Below, in pieces: positions 7,248 through 13,319 of a stretch of 15,558 nucleotides of DNA. The DNA is taken from contig JALTZH010000043.1 of NCBI GenBank assembly GCA_027051265.1, positions 6,735 to 22,292 of the forward strand, written 5' to 3'. Source of the DNA: an archaeon. Its GTDB lineage: Archaea > Hydrothermarchaeota > Hydrothermarchaeia > JALTZZ01 > JALUTC01. The translations under genes and the position numbers were made by a program. Each line of letters starts with the position of its first letter. Positions within the stretch are counted from its first letter, which is position 1. Under the pieces are notes generated by a model. That model was not told the origin of the DNA. It did not search any database and worked only from the letters and a program-made list of their open reading frames with translations.

Positions 7248-8144
7248 CTTTTTCTGAGATTTGTACTGAGCAATTCTCTTTTGAGCGAGTTTTACATATT
7301 CTTTGTTTATATCAATACCTATGTAGTGTCGTTTAAGCATTATTGCTGCTATACATGTCGTTCCACTACCAACAAAGGGATCTAATACGACATCTCCTTC
7401 AAATGTGTAAAGCTGAATACATCTGTACGGTAATTCAATTGGGAACGGTGCTGGATGTCCGACTTCTTTAGCTGAAGCTGGTGGAAACGTCCATACACTT
7501 CTAGTAAACTTTATGAATTCTTCTCGTGAGATTGTATCTCTTTTTCCTCTTTTTTCTCTCTTAAAGCTTCCTTTTGAAAAGACTAGAATATATTCATGAA
7601 CATCTCTAAGTACTGGATTCGTAGCGGATTGCCATGATCCCCACGCAGTTGAAGAACCAGCAACAGAGTTGCCCTTATACCAAATTATTTCACCTCTCAT
7701 GAGGAATCCTATTTTCTCAAATACTTGGATCAAATAAGCGTGCAACGGTATGTATGGCTTCCTTCCAAGGTTGGCTACATTAAAACAGATTCTTCCTCCC
7801 CAGACTAGCACTCTATAAACCTCTCTCATAACTTCCTCAATGAAGTCTAAATACTCTTTTAGAGTTAAATCCTCATCGTATTCTTTGCCAACATTATAGG
7901 GTGGTGATGTAACCATCAAATGAACACAATTGTCTGGTAACTTCTTTAAAACATCTCTGGCATCTCCAAGTATCACTTTATCCAAATATTCTGAAGGAAC
8001 AGGATTTTCAATCAAATCTTTCTCCGAAGGTTTCGGTAGTTCTAAATCTTTATACATCTTTCTTGAATAGAAAGGTGTCGAATCATGAGATATTCTTCCC
8101 GAAACTCCAAATTCGCTTGTCCTAGTTTTCTTTCGTCGTGCCAT
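7233..8144 (-). CDS. DNA methyltransferase, beta class (N4-cytosine or N6-adenine)
   Basis: Modification enzyme of 303 residues from the ATG at 8144. Motif order is that of the beta class: the catalytic TSPPYN (motif IV) comes in the first third, after GDARDVLKKLPDNCV, and the AdoMet-binding motif DPFVGSGTT (motif I) lies near the C-terminus, followed by YIGIDINKEYVKLAQKRI. The S-P-P-Y form is commonest in N4-cytosine enzymes, but the base modified cannot be settled from this. The segment between (WGSWQSATNPVLRDVHEYILVFSKG) is typical of the family. The N-terminus is basic (MARRKKTR). Starts at GTG 8153 and ATG 8150 are also in frame; ATG 8144 is chosen because AGGTGAT at 8149-8155 sits just upstream of it. 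It forms a restriction-modification pair with the convergent gene at 6585-7247 and presumably protects the host's own sites. Confidence 0.9.
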   Translation of the reverse strand: MARRKKTRTSEFGVSGRISHDSTPFYSRKMYKDLELPKPSEKDLIENPVPSEYLDKVILGDARDVLKKLPDNCVHLMVTSPPYNVGKEYDEDLTLKEYLDFIEEVMREVYRVLVWGGRICFNVANLGRKPYIPLHAYLIQVFEKIGFLMRGEIIWYKGNSVAGSSTAWGSWQSATNPVLRDVHEYILVFSKGSFKREKRGKRDTISREEFIKFTRSVWTFPPASAKEVGHPAPFPIELPYRCIQLYTFEGDVVLDPFVGSGTTCIAAIMLKRHYIGIDINKEYVKLAQKRIAQYKSQKKLAEF

Positions 8145-8148
8145 GGTC

Positions 8149-8155
8149 ATCACCT
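8149..8155 (-). promoter_or_regulatory. Ribosome binding site deciding the methyltransferase start
   Basis: AGGTGAT on the minus strand matches the archaeal anti-Shine-Dalgarno complement and ends 4 nt before the ATG at 8144. It contains part of the competing in-frame GTG (8153) and ATG (8150), so those codons are less likely starts. Confidence 0.5.
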
Positions 8156-8191
8156 ACCTAATCAAGCAAATTATCAAAATCTATCAATTCT

Positions 8192-8254
8192 TTAAATCTC
8201 TCTAACTTTTATTCTAATTTCATCAATTTTATCATTTTTCTTTCTTTTCCTCAT
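8192..8254 (-). CDS. Very small ORF upstream of the methyltransferase, doubtful
   Basis: A 20-codon basic frame starts at an ATG preceded by GAGG at 7-nt spacing. It overlaps the end of the small frame at 8232-8360 by 23 nt. After its stop, a different frame continues with a plausible peptide (ERFKELIDFDNLLD) that ends nine bases before the methyltransferase ATG at 8150. One single-base shift would join the two into one protein of about 33 residues. Either this is a broken small gene or the match is chance; I do not recognise it. Confidence 0.18.
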   Translation of the reverse strand: MRKRKKNDKIDEIRIKVREI

Positions 8255-8425
8255 AGTATTTCCTCATATAACCTTTTTCGTCTAAATAAGTTATTAACAT
8301 TTGCTTAACGGCATCCGAAACATTTGTATCCCATTTTTTTGCAACCATTTTAACCATCATTATACATTTAACGGAATTTTCATAGTCTTCCACTTTTCAC
8401 TATACTTCCTTCTTTCTTCACTCAT
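8232..8425 (-). pseudogene. Small gene upstream of the methyltransferase, apparently frameshifted
   Basis: The ATG at 8425 has a near-perfect ribosome binding site, GGAGGTGA, at 8430-8437. It opens a 21-residue frame (MSEERRKYSEKWKTMKIPLNV) ending at 8360. Its stop overlaps by one base (TAATG) an ATG ATG that opens a 42-residue frame ending at 8232, containing KKWDTNVSDAVKQMLITYL. The downstream frame is open further up (YENSVKCIMM precedes the ATG). A single missing base near 8386-8392 would therefore fuse both into one charged, helical protein of about 64 residues. It may be one gene with a frameshift or two translationally coupled small genes. It lies 87 nt upstream of the methyltransferase on the same strand and may share its transcript. 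I do not recognise the family and see no helix-turn-helix that would make it a controller protein. Confidence 0.45.
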
Positions 8426-8429
8426 TCAT

Positions 8430-8437
8430 TCACCTCC
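8430..8437 (-). promoter_or_regulatory. Strong Shine-Dalgarno for the small gene at 8425
   Basis: GGAGGTGA is essentially the full complement of the archaeal 16S 3' end and lies 4 nt upstream of the ATG at 8425. It is the best ribosome binding site in the window and is the main reason to believe translation starts here. TATA-like stretches (TTATATAC and neighbours) lie just upstream at about 8457-8485. Confidence 0.55.
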
Positions 8438-8492
8438 AATATTAGAGCACCAAGTAAGTATATAATCATTACATATACATATAGTATATTAA

Positions 8493-8789
8493 TATTACCC
8501 ATATCTGGCTCAAATTAAAAACATTTATGCCATCGCTTATACTGAACTATTTAGAGGAAGATAGAGGATCAAAACTGCCTACAGAGTTTCAAAGGATTTC
8601 AGAGCTAAAACTACTTCTAAGAACATCTCAGTCAGATTGTTCTACTTTCTCTTTTCCCTTTGCTTGTATAATGTATGGATCCTGATAAATCTTACACTGT
8701 GATTAGTCTTTAATCTCAACGAAAAACCTGTAATTACAGCTAAAATCCTTGCTATATTCGTCTTCCAGTTTAAAGTTGATTATGGTTAA
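8493..8789 (+). pseudogene. Decayed C-terminal fragment of an IS4-type DDE transposase
   Basis: Read in one frame, this stretch gives AYTELFRGR[16 protein letters not shown], then [17 protein letters not shown], then [12 protein letters not shown]-stop, then KPVITAKILAIFVF and a final TAA at 8787. This has the layout of the C-terminus of archaeal DDE transposases (RxRWxIExxYR, then TTS, RLFYF, LYNxWxLxN). TAG at 8562-8564 sits where the conserved Trp codon TGG belongs, and TGA at 8700-8702 is a second internal stop. The catalytic Glu of the Y-R-E-K signature is Lys (AAA, 8571-8573). The N-terminal two thirds are missing; sequence before about 8529 is weak. The fragment is inactive. Its stop codon lies within the target duplication of the miniature element at 8795-8913, so that element inserted right behind it. 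Confidence 0.75.
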
Positions 8790-8794
8790 AAGAG
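8786..8794. repeat. Target-site duplication, left copy
   Basis: TTAAAAGAG directly abuts the left terminal inverted repeat of the element at 8795-8913 and is identical to the copy at 8914-8922. It includes the TAA that ends the transposase fragment. Confidence 0.8.
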
Positions 8795-8913
8795 TGCTCT
8801 ATTGAAAATTGAATGAATATCGATGAGAAATCCAGTAGGCAATTATGATTGTTCGACAGTAACATCATGATCATTTAGTTGGCAAAGTAGTTAGCTAATT
8901 TTTCAACAGAGCA
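8795..8913. mobile_element. 119-bp miniature inverted-repeat transposable element (MITE)
   Basis: The left end TGCTCTATTGAAAATT (8795-8810) and the right end AATTTTTCAACAGAGCA (8897-8913) are inverted copies that differ by one substitution and one A insertion. Exactly outside them lie identical 9-bp direct repeats, TTAAAAGAG (8786-8794 and 8914-8922). This is the signature of a complete, transposed element. At 119 bp with no reading frame of note it is non-autonomous and must have been moved by a transposase acting on these ends elsewhere in the genome. Whether that transposase is the family represented by the neighbouring fragment (8493-8789) is not shown. The exact duplication and near-identical ends suggest a fairly recent insertion. 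Confidence 0.85.
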
Positions 8914-8922
8914 TTAAAAGAG
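8914..8922. repeat. Target-site duplication, right copy
   Basis: TTAAAAGAG immediately follows the right inverted repeat of the 119-bp element and matches 8786-8794 in all nine bases. Confidence 0.8.
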
Positions 8923-8960
8923 CAATAACTAAAGCCAAAGTTGGTGGAAAAAATAAAATT

Positions 8961-9125
8961 CTAAATGATTTTAACTTTTAGCTTTGCCCATTCTCTTACA
9001 GATTTTGCTATGTCAACATCTATTTTAGACCAATCTTCTACAGTTTTTGCTACATCAATATTTATCTCTGTCCATTCTTCTACGAATTCTGCTAAAATTT
9101 TACTCTTCCTGTGCCTCTTTATCAT
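8961..9125 (-). CDS. 54-residue protein with 14-residue tandem repeats, coupled to the protease
   Basis: The ATG at 9125 lies inside the 3' end of the protease gene (26-nt overlap, different frame) and has AGGAGATGA at 9129-9137 as ribosome binding site, so translational coupling is likely. After a basic leader (MIKRHRKSK) the product is a tandem repeat: VEEWTEINIDVAKT (15-28), VEDWSKIDVDIAKS (29-42) and a partial VREWAKLKVKII (43-54). Each unit has V-x-x-W at the start and an alternating hydrophobic D-[VI]-A-K segment. The codons differ between units, so the repeat is kept at protein level rather than being a recent DNA duplication. I do not recognise the family. It might be a substrate, adaptor or regulator of the protease, or a coiled-coil or repeat-stack peptide. 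An alternative is that it was once a C-terminal extension of the protease, now in another frame. Confidence 0.55.
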   Translation of the reverse strand: MIKRHRKSKILAEFVEEWTEINIDVAKTVEDWSKIDVDIAKSVREWAKLKVKII

Positions 9126-10002
9126 CTTTCATCTCCTGCTTAGGAAAAGTATAAGCTACATGGTGAATACCAGACTCTTCAAGGATATATTTACCTAACC
9201 ATTTTCTCATAATTTTCCATTCATTGATGAAGTGTCTGTACCATTTGACTTTAAGTCCGAGTTTTCTAGCCTTATCAAAATCTATTATATAATAGTGTGC
9301 GGGGAAATCAAATACCAAAGATTTAGAAATTCTCTCACATTCATTTTCCTTATATCCAGCCATGCTAAGTAACTCGTAGGCATATTCTCTAACCATGTGT
9401 AAAAGTCCTACTCTTTCTTCGTATATTGTTAGATCAATGCTTTCAATTAAATGCTGATATGGGTATGGTATATCTTCCCTATATGTTTTCTCAAATTTCT
9501 TATTTAGCTTATTAAACCCTCTAACTGTAGCAAGGCTAGATTCTCTACCTCGTGGAGTTGATATTATTGGGTCTATTGGTGATAATTTGCTAAGTTCCCC
9601 CATTACGATTTCGTTAGAAGCAATTGCAATTAGTGTTGCACTACTTGCTGCGATTTGAGGAATAAAGGTTGTAATTTTTTTAAAATTCTTACGTAGAACT
9701 TTAGCTATTGTATAAGCAGAATTTGGATTGCCACCATAACTATGAAGTAATAGATAAAGCTTATCAGTAACTCCTAATTCTTTAGCCTTCTCTACGAAGG
9801 TTTCAATAGCAAATTCTTCTGGTGTAGATAATTCCGCCATTAAAACACGTGTAGGAGACATTCTATAGGGTACATGAGGCGCTATAATCGCTAATAAAGT
9901 AACATTCTTCTTTGAGGAGAATGTAACAATCTCACTATCTTTTTCAGGCATGCACAATTCGAATACTTCCTCCCTACTTATTGATTTCTCAGCTTTTTGC
10001 AT
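9100..10002 (-). CDS. ClpP/SppA-fold serine protease, SDH-type (serine dehydrogenase proteinase family)
   Basis: 300-residue crotonase-fold protein resembling the SDH_sah family of ClpP-class proteases. The core runs KLYLLLHSYGGNPNSAYTIA (81-100), then IPQIAASSATLIAIASNEIVMG (114-135). S120 is the likely nucleophile, by alignment with the family AxS(G/A)GT segment; the neighbouring residues here are S-A rather than the more usual G-G or A-G. SPIDPII (141-147) carries the conserved Asp-Pro, and the family end FPAHYYIIDFDKARKLGLKV (233-252) follows. No signal peptide or membrane segment is evident, so it is probably cytosolic. Its biological substrate is unknown. The start is an ATG with a TATA box 24 nt upstream (10022-10029). 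The last 26 nt overlap the small repeat-protein gene at 8961-9125. Confidence 0.82.
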   Translation of the reverse strand: MQKAEKSISREEVFELCMPEKDSEIVTFSSKKNVTLLAIIAPHVPYRMSPTRVLMAELSTPEEFAIETFVEKAKELGVTDKLYLLLHSYGGNPNSAYTIAKVLRKNFKKITTFIPQIAASSATLIAIASNEIVMGELSKLSPIDPIISTPRGRESSLATVRGFNKLNKKFEKTYREDIPYPYQHLIESIDLTIYEERVGLLHMVREYAYELLSMAGYKENECERISKSLVFDFPAHYYIIDFDKARKLGLKVKWYRHFINEWKIMRKWLGKYILEESGIHHVAYTFPKQEMKDDKEAQEE

Positions 10003-10021
10003 ATTACTTATTTATAATTTA

Positions 10022-10029
10022 CTATATAA
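10022..10029 (-). promoter_or_regulatory. TATA box for the protease gene
   Basis: TTATATAG on the minus strand is centred about 24 nt upstream of the ATG at 10002, giving a leaderless or nearly leaderless transcript. The rest of the gap from 10003 to 10160 shows nothing else I can support. Confidence 0.45.
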
Positions 10030-10160
10030 TTCATCCCCATTTTGAAAAAGTAAGACTTTCTTAGTAATATTTGTAACGTAAAAAAGGAAACGAAACGATA
10101 AAAATTATAACAAGCCACGATTAGCATGAGTTTAAATTTAACACTTTAGAGCAAGATAGC

Positions 10161-10796
10161 TCATATAGCTTCTAATATTTTTTGTAGAAAGATTCTCTCA
10201 GGCACTGCACCTTCAAACGATATTTTTTCATTGATTACAATTTTAGGTACAGCATATACGTTATATTTTGATGCTTCTTCAGGAAATTCACTTGCATCAT
10301 AGACTTCAGCTTTAATATTTTTATTTTCAATCGCAAACTTATAAGCAGTGATCGCAGCCATTGGACAATAAGGACATGTTGGTGTTACAAAAACTTTTAT
10401 AATCACTTCATTTTCTATCTTTTTTACTTTATCCAAAATTTCTTTTGAGAGAGAAGTATCACCAGTTGATATCATTTTAATCGTTTCTATAAGAGTCGTA
10501 TATTCATAGCCATATGGTATCCCGTAGAATCTTATGTTTAAATCGTTTCCATCTTCATCCAAGAAAACCAATGCAGGATATTTTTTCAAGTTAAAGTTCT
10601 TCGCCATTTCGTTATTTTGATCATATATTTTTACATTTATTTTTTTAATATTCATTGCTAAAGTGTTTAATATCTCTTCTCCATCTTTACTGTATTCATC
10701 CTCCCCAGATTTAAATAGAAGTATATTTACGTTTTTCCTCATGTTCTTTAATTCCCTTTTTGTTTCTTCCAGTAAATCTTTTCCCATCTTAACCAT
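10161..10796 (-). CDS. Protein disulfide oxidoreductase-like protein with one active site
   Basis: Two tandem thioredoxin folds in 211 residues, like the thermophile PDO (glutaredoxin-like) family. The C-terminal fold has the redox motif CPYC in VTPTCPYCP (141-144) and the cis-proline in AVPKIV (P184). The N-terminal fold keeps its cis-proline context (KYPAL, P74), but the site that is CxxC in P. furiosus PDO reads D-E-Y-S, so only one dithiol remains. It probably reduces or isomerises disulfides in the cytosol. The frame opens at a TTG (10820), but the TATA box at 10831-10840 puts the transcript start near 10811. The ATG at 10796 is therefore preferred; ATG 10787 is also possible and aligns with the usual MG- family start. 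It follows the metal-efflux operon on the same strand after 112 nt and has its own promoter. Confidence 0.82.
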   Translation of the reverse strand: MVKMGKDLLEETKRELKNMRKNVNILLFKSGEDEYSKDGEEILNTLAMNIKKINVKIYDQNNEMAKNFNLKKYPALVFLDEDGNDLNIRFYGIPYGYEYTTLIETIKMISTGDTSLSKEILDKVKKIENEVIIKVFVTPTCPYCPMAAITAYKFAIENKNIKAEVYDASEFPEEASKYNVYAVPKIVINEKISFEGAVPERIFLQKILEAI

Positions 10797-10830
10797 AAGT
10801 TTTGTTACTTTTTTTAACAATAAGAAAAAT

Positions 10831-10840
10831 TATTTATAAA
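10831..10840 (-). promoter_or_regulatory. TATA box for the PDO-like gene
   Basis: TTTATAAATA on the minus strand is centred about 25 nt before position 10811, giving a leader of about 15 nt to the ATG at 10796. The whole gap 10821-10908 is very AT-rich, so this is suggestive only. Confidence 0.35.
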
Positions 10841-10908
10841 AAGATATTATATATAATATTTATTAATATTTATAATTTTAAATTTATTTAAAAATAAAAC
10901 ATAAGATA

Positions 10909-12846
10909 TTAATAGGAACGAATTCTACCCAATCTTAATGCGTTAAGTATTACAGCTAAACTCAATCCCATATCCCCAATTGCTACAGCCAACCATAAAC
11001 TTGTTTTACCAAATAATGCCAATAAACCTAGTGACCCTTTAATCGTAATAGAAGCTGTTATGTTTTGTTTTATGATTTGCATTGTTTTTTTACTCAATTT
11101 TATGAGATAGTTTATTTTTAACAGTTCATCATGCATCAGTACAATATCTGCAGATTCTATTGCTATATCTGTACCTGTATGACCCATAGCAATACCAACG
11201 TTTGCTTTAGCTAAAGCTGGAGCATCGTTAATTCCATCTCCAACCATTACAACGTTACCATATCTTTTTGTTAGATTTTCTACGATTCTAACCTTATCTT
11301 CGGGTAACAATTCATAATAGTATTCATCTATTCCTAACTTTTTTGCAACTACTTCTGCAACTGTTTTATTATCCCCTGTTAACATAACCGTCTTAATTTT
11401 ATTCTTCTTTAATTCTTGAATTAATTCAAATGCGTGCTCTCTTATAGTGTCTGCTAATAAAATTGCTCCAAGTAATGTATTCCTATTGCCTACAAAAACA
11501 ACAGTTTCTCCTCTTTTTTTAACTTCATCAACAATATTTGTTGGTATCTCTATATTCATCTCCTCAAATAATGTTTTATTACCGATTAGATAAAGCTCAC
11601 CATCTATGTATCCTGTTATACCTTTTCCTGTATATGATTTAAATTCATAAACATTATAAAGCTTTAAATTTTTCTCTTTCGCATATTCAACTATAGCTTT
11701 TGCTATTGGATGATTTGACTTCATTTCTAAGGATGCTGCAATTCTCACTAATTCATCAGCATTGAAATTGTTAAACGTTATAACGTTATGAACTTTAAGT
11801 GTTCCTTTAGTTAATGTTCCAGTTTTATCGAATACAAATGTTGAAGCCTTTCCTATCTCCTCTACATAGTTACCTCCTTTTATTAAAACACCATTTCTTG
11901 CAGCTGAAGTTATTGCTGATACCATGGATACCGGTGTAGAGATTGCTAGAGCGCATGGACATGCTACAACCAACAATACTAGACCTCTATAGAACCATTC
12001 TTCAAACGGTAATTTAAATATCAGTGTTGGTATAAACATAACTAATAGTGCTAGAATTATAATTAGAGGAGTATAGTATTTAGCAAATCTATTTATGAAT
12101 ATTTCAGTTCTTGACTTTTTTCTCTGCGCTTCTTCAACTAATCTTACAATCTTAGATAACAATGTCTCGTTTGATTTTCTCGTAACTTTTATTTCGAGAT
12201 ATCCTTCCTCATTAATAGTACCAGCATAAACAAAATCTCCAACAGTTTTAACAACAGGGATACTTTCTCCAGTAATTGGAGCTTGATTAACGGTTGAATA
12301 TCCTTTTACAACGATACCATCAAGAGGTATCTTATCACCGGGTTTTACAACAATAATGTCTCCAACATTTACTTCATGAACGTGTAAAGTTACGATTTTA
12401 TCACCTTTTTTAACCTTTGCAACTTCAGGTGCTAACTTAAGTAGAGAGGCAATCGATCTCCTAGCTCTTTCAGCAGCATATTCTTCAAGAAATTCAGCTA
12501 TGTAGAATAGAAACATCACAGCAGCTCCTTCTTCACCGTGATCTATAAGAAATGCACCTATTGTAGCTATTGTTATCAGCAGATTTATACTGATTTTTTT
12601 CCTAATTAAGAGTTTAAACGCTTTAAGTATAATACTGTAACCAGAAATTCCTACAACGATTAAAAAGAGAATTTCAGCTAAAAAATAATTTTTTAATATA
12701 AATTCCGTATAAAGTCCAAGAGCAAGTAAAATTCCAGATGATATAATTATTAGAAGTTGTTTACGATAAATTAATTTATTACCAATATCTATACTACATC
12801 TATCACATTCATCATGATTATTGTGAAGAATATCTCTCACTGACAT
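10909..12846 (-). CDS. P1B-type heavy-metal ATPase, probable Zn/Cd/Pb exporter
   Basis: Metal-transporting P-type ATPase of 645 residues from the ATG at 12846. It has the actuator TGES (192-195), the transmembrane ion motif CPC (296-298), the phosphorylated Asp in DKTGT (D340), the HP dipeptide (379-380), TGDN, and the hinge GDGINDAP (536-543). The last two membrane segments carry a Lys (K603, in ITIKGS) and an Asp (D625, in IGDMG), which with CPC define the P1B-2 subgroup that exports Zn2+, Cd2+ and Pb2+. There is no HMA domain; instead a short His/Cys cluster (H8, H11, C14, C17) near the N-terminus may bind metal. The ATG lies inside the ArsR gene (29-nt overlap), so the two are co-transcribed and probably coupled. 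The TTG at 12858 is a less likely start. Confidence 0.93.
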   Translation of the reverse strand: MSVRDILHNNHDECDRCSIDIGNKLIYRKQLLIIISSGILLALGLYTEFILKNYFLAEILFLIVVGISGYSIILKAFKLLIRKKISINLLITIATIGAFLIDHGEEGAAVMFLFYIAEFLEEYAAERARRSIASLLKLAPEVAKVKKGDKIVTLHVHEVNVGDIIVVKPGDKIPLDGIVVKGYSTVNQAPITGESIPVVKTVGDFVYAGTINEEGYLEIKVTRKSNETLLSKIVRLVEEAQRKKSRTEIFINRFAKYYTPLIIILALLVMFIPTLIFKLPFEEWFYRGLVLLVVACPCALAISTPVSMVSAITSAARNGVLIKGGNYVEEIGKASTFVFDKTGTLTKGTLKVHNVITFNNFNADELVRIAASLEMKSNHPIAKAIVEYAKEKNLKLYNVYEFKSYTGKGITGYIDGELYLIGNKTLFEEMNIEIPTNIVDEVKKRGETVVFVGNRNTLLGAILLADTIREHAFELIQELKKNKIKTVMLTGDNKTVAEVVAKKLGIDEYYYELLPEDKVRIVENLTKRYGNVVMVGDGINDAPALAKANVGIAMGHTGTDIAIESADIVLMHDELLKINYLIKLSKKTMQIIKQNITASITIKGSLGLLALFGKTSLWLAVAIGDMGLSLAVILNALRLGRIRSY

Positions 12847-13180
12847 GTTCAACACCAACTTTAATCAATTTAACCACATGATCATCGTGAAGTGAATAGT
12901 AAACGGATTTCCCTTCTCTCCTATATTTAACTAACTCATAGCTCCTCAATAATCTTAACTGATGAGATACCGCTGATTGGCTCATACCAAGAATTGCAGA
13001 TAGCTCGCATACACATAATTCTCTTATAGAAAGCGCATAGAGGATTTTAACTCTAGTGGGATCACTTAACACCTTAAAAATCTCAGACAACTTTTGTATA
13101 ACATTATTATCGAGCATCTTAGAGTTAACTTCTTTAACAGCTTTTTCGTTTATTACTTTAATTTTGCAAATATCGCTCAT
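12818..13180 (-). CDS. ArsR/SmtB-family metal-sensing repressor
   Basis: Winged-helix repressor of 120 residues. SAILGMSQSAVSHQLRLL (61-78) is the recognition helix-turn-helix, followed by the wing YRREGKSVYYSL. Two metal sites are visible. The alpha-5 site is D99, H101, H112 and E115, with the same spacing as SmtB (D-x-H, then H at +11, then E at +3). The alpha-3 site is ELCVC (C56, C58), with a possible partner C5 at the N-terminus, as in CadC and ZiaR. Having both is typical of Zn(II)/Cd(II)/Pb(II) sensors that govern P1B ATPases. Metal binding should release it from the operator at 13182-13195. It is the first gene of the operon, with the ATPase overlapping its 3' end. The start is an ATG directly beside the operator. 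Confidence 0.93.
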   Translation of the reverse strand: MSDICKIKVINEKAVKEVNSKMLDNNVIQKLSEIFKVLSDPTRVKILYALSIRELCVCELSAILGMSQSAVSHQLRLLRSYELVKYRREGKSVYYSLHDDHVVKLIKVGVEHVSERYSSQ

Positions 13181-13181
13181 A

Positions 13182-13195
13182 TGAATATATGTTCA
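13182..13195. promoter_or_regulatory. SmtB-type operator of the metal-efflux operon
   Basis: TGAATATATGTTCA is an imperfect palindrome with the TGAA-N6-TTCA layout known from ArsR/SmtB operators (the smtB operator contains TGAACAGTTATTCA). It lies one base upstream of the repressor ATG at 13180, where bound repressor would block transcription initiation. Autoregulation of the repressor-ATPase operon is inferred. No clear TATA box is visible at a fixed distance. Confidence 0.65.
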
Positions 13196-13319
13196 AATTA
13201 ACAACAAAAAAAATCAAAGATAAAATTAGGAGAGAAATCTGATTATTATTTTTTAAGTCATAGTTTACCTAAAATCTATTGTAAATGTTATTTATGTGTT
13301 TATAGAGAGGTAGTTTGTC

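Noticed and set aside
8438-8451. Third copy of the MITE terminal repeat (AGAGCA context near the small gene's ribosome binding site)
   Set aside because: Only TGCTCTA is shared, about 7 bp, with no flanking duplication or further similarity; within chance.
8493-8789. Functional transposase using stop-codon recoding
   Set aside because: Only the C-terminal third is present, there are two stops, and the catalytic Glu is replaced by Lys; decay is the simpler reading.
8795-8913. The inverted repeat pair as a CRISPR remnant or a transcription terminator
   Set aside because: Only two inverted copies with an 86-bp interior, and exact 9-bp direct repeats outside them; this fits transposition, not CRISPR or termination.
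8965-9198. 77-codon plus-strand frame
   Set aside because: It is antisense to the protease 3' end and the repeat microprotein. The minus strand has the ribosome binding site and the repeated peptide pattern.
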